Origin: JAHRVQ01 sp963976815
GTDB taxonomy: Bacteria > Pseudomonadota > Gammaproteobacteria > Pseudomonadales > Azotimanducaceae
Length of the DNA stretch: 64,000 nt
Assembly: GCA_963976815.1 (NCBI GenBank)
Contig: CAXBLU010000001.1
Span: 592,319-656,318, forward strand
Reading direction: 5' to 3'
In this document: positions 63,478-64,000 of the stretch, piece by piece
Layout of the letters: each line of letters begins with the position of its first letter
Numbering within the stretch: position 1 is the stretch's first letter
The notes under the pieces: model-generated
The model's database searches: none
Told to the model about the DNA's origin: nothing
What the model saw: only the letters and a program-made list of their open reading frames with translations
Translations under genes and position numbers: made by a program

Positions 63478-63592
63478 ACCAAATCCTTATTACTTCCTAC
63501 TCTTAGTGTAGACGTAGATTTGGCATCCGAGCGGGATCAAAGCCTAACTTGGCGGCAGGGTATAAAATCAACAATTTAGCGCCCATTCCGGC

Positions 63593-63621
63593 TTGACGAA
63601 CTGGGCTGATATCCATAGAAT
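63593..63621 (+). promoter_or_regulatory. Promoter of the tRNA-Glu/tRNA-Gly operon
   Basis: TTGACG (63593-63598) and TAGAAT (63616-63621) are separated by 17 bases. A GC-rich discriminator (GCGCCGC) follows the -10, typical of stable RNA promoters under stringent control. tRNA-Glu starts 22 bases after the -10. Confidence 0.8.
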
Positions 63622-63643
63622 GCGCCGCTCTCACAAGTTGTAT

Positions 63644-63719
63644 GTCCCCTTCGTCTAGTGGCCTAGGACACCTGGTTTTCATCCAGGCAACAGGGGTTCG
63701 ACTCCCCTAGGGGATGCCA
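63644..63719 (+). tRNA. tRNA-Glu (anticodon TTC)
   Basis: The 76-base gene has acceptor GTCCCCT/AGGGGAT-type pairing, D arm, anticodon stem CCTGG with loop TTTTCAT (anticodon TTC), T arm CAGGGGTTCGACTCCCC and an encoded GCCA end. It is intact and is the first gene of a two-tRNA unit. Confidence 0.96.
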
Positions 63720-63729
63720 TATTGCGCAT

Positions 63730-63830
63730 GCTTCTGAGTTGACCGATAATTGGTGACTCAGAAGCGTCGCGAGATGGCATCAACCAGATGTACTCTTGAG
63801 ATGGCTGTACTGTTATAGCTAGAATAACAG
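63730..63830 (+). other. Two hairpins between tRNA-Glu and tRNA-Gly
   Basis: GCTTCTGAGT (63730-63739) pairs perfectly with ACTCAGAAGC (63756-63765), and CTGTTAT (63810-63816) pairs with ATAACAG (63824-63830). They probably are processing or stabilising structures in the tRNA precursor, as is common in multi-tRNA transcripts. Confidence 0.7.
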
Positions 63831-63836
63831 CGCAAA

Positions 63837-63912
63837 GCGGGTGTAGCTCAGTTGGTAGAGCGCGACCTTGCCAAGGTCGAGGTCACGAGTTCGAACCTCG
63901 TTACCCGCTCCA
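63837..63912 (+). tRNA. tRNA-Gly (anticodon GCC)
   Basis: The 76-base gene has the acceptor stem GCGGGTG/TACCCGC, D arm GCTCAGTTGGTAGAGC, anticodon stem CGACC with loop TTGCCAA (anticodon GCC), T arm GGTTCGAACC-type pairing (here GAGTTCGAACCTC) and encoded CCA. A terminator follows at 63922. Confidence 0.96.
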
Positions 63913-63921
63913 ATACGATAA

Positions 63922-63948
63922 AGCGGATCCCATGTGATCCGCTTTTTT
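63922..63948 (+). terminator. Rho-independent terminator of the tRNA operon
   Basis: AGCGGATC (63922-63929) pairs with GATCCGCT (63936-63943) over a six-base loop (CCATGT), followed by six T. It lies 9 bp after the tRNA-Gly CCA, ending the tRNA-Glu/Gly transcript. Confidence 0.9.
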
Positions 63949-63961
63949 GTTTTTGGCACGA

Positions 63962-64000
63962 CGTTACCCGGACTCGGCGTCCCCCTCCAATACGATAAAG
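63962..64000 (+). repeat. Split copy of the tRNA-Gly 3' flank at window end
   Basis: CGTTACCCG (63962-63970) and CTCCAATACGATAAAG (63985-64000) match the end of tRNA-Gly and its 3' flank (63899-63924), interrupted by 14 extra bases. This suggests the start of a tandem duplication that continues beyond the window. Confidence 0.6.

Overview
The window looks like chromosomal DNA of a free-living, probably marine or aquatic gammaproteobacterium. The evidence is gene content and order. It carries dnaX-ybaB-recR-rnd-ycgL-ycgN in a row, a long-form QueF, DusA, HrpA, a PspF-PspABC system, a class III alcohol dehydrogenase, and standard bacterial tRNA and 4.5S RNA genes. I cannot name the genus. Base composition looks intermediate. 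Genes are dense on both strands, and many abut or overlap by 1-23 bp. I see no phage, transposase, integrase, CRISPR array or recognisable defence island.

Layout. 1-6.9 kb: the end of a HAD hydrolase, a GNAT, a YcxB-like protein, then two DUF1415 paralogues (1138 and 6260) whose 3' 326 bp are identical. Between them lies an accessory block: two well-supported integron-type gene cassettes with attC sites and no integrase, a possible third cassette, a DUF402 protein, a small lipoprotein and a collagen-like exported protein. 6.9-11 kb: ABM monooxygenase, AAA_28 ATPase, dusA, a TerB-like protein, and a STAS/PP2C phosphatase pair. 11-21 kb (minus): MlaA-like protein, HrpA, a MoxR/VWA pair and a large VWA membrane protein with a Pro-Glu repeat. 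21-25.7 kb (minus): the dnaX-ybaB-recR-rnd-ycgL-ycgN operon; dnaX contains a nine-A slippery tract followed by a -1 frame stop and a hairpin. 25.8-31.2 kb: GDPD, GNAT and an extended phage-shock locus (pspF divergent from pspA-B-C-GIN-PspB-like). 31.3-41 kb: MscS, an orphan histidine kinase, a crotonase, an exported chorismate mutase/cyclohexadienyl dehydratase fusion, an epoxide-hydrolase-like protein, an LLM oxidoreductase/GST/small-protein operon and a MarR regulator. 41-50.5 kb: haem-type membrane protein, M81 peptidase, DAO oxidase, deoxynucleoside kinase, sulfatase, VOC protein, a second collagen-like protein and a lipoprotein. 50.5-54.2 kb: merR/merTPA mercury resistance. 54.2-55 kb: tRNA-Ser(GGA), a tandem 163-bp repeat carrying the tRNA 5' end, and 4.5S RNA. 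55-64 kb: BRCT protein, nitroreductase, acyltransferase, GDPD-like protein, QueF, TonB receptor, class III ADH, two hypotheticals, tRNA-Glu and tRNA-Gly.

How the parts work together. The central genes are replication/repair housekeeping (dnaX to rnd) and envelope-stress response (psp, mscS, MlaA-like). The accessory blocks (cassettes, collagen-like surface proteins, mer operon beside a tRNA-Ser) look acquired or rearranged. The signals most worth following are the dnaX recoding site, the integrase-less cassette array, the gene-converted DUF1415 pair, the tRNA-Ser tandem repeat whose copies differ only outside its hairpin stems, and the extended psp operon.
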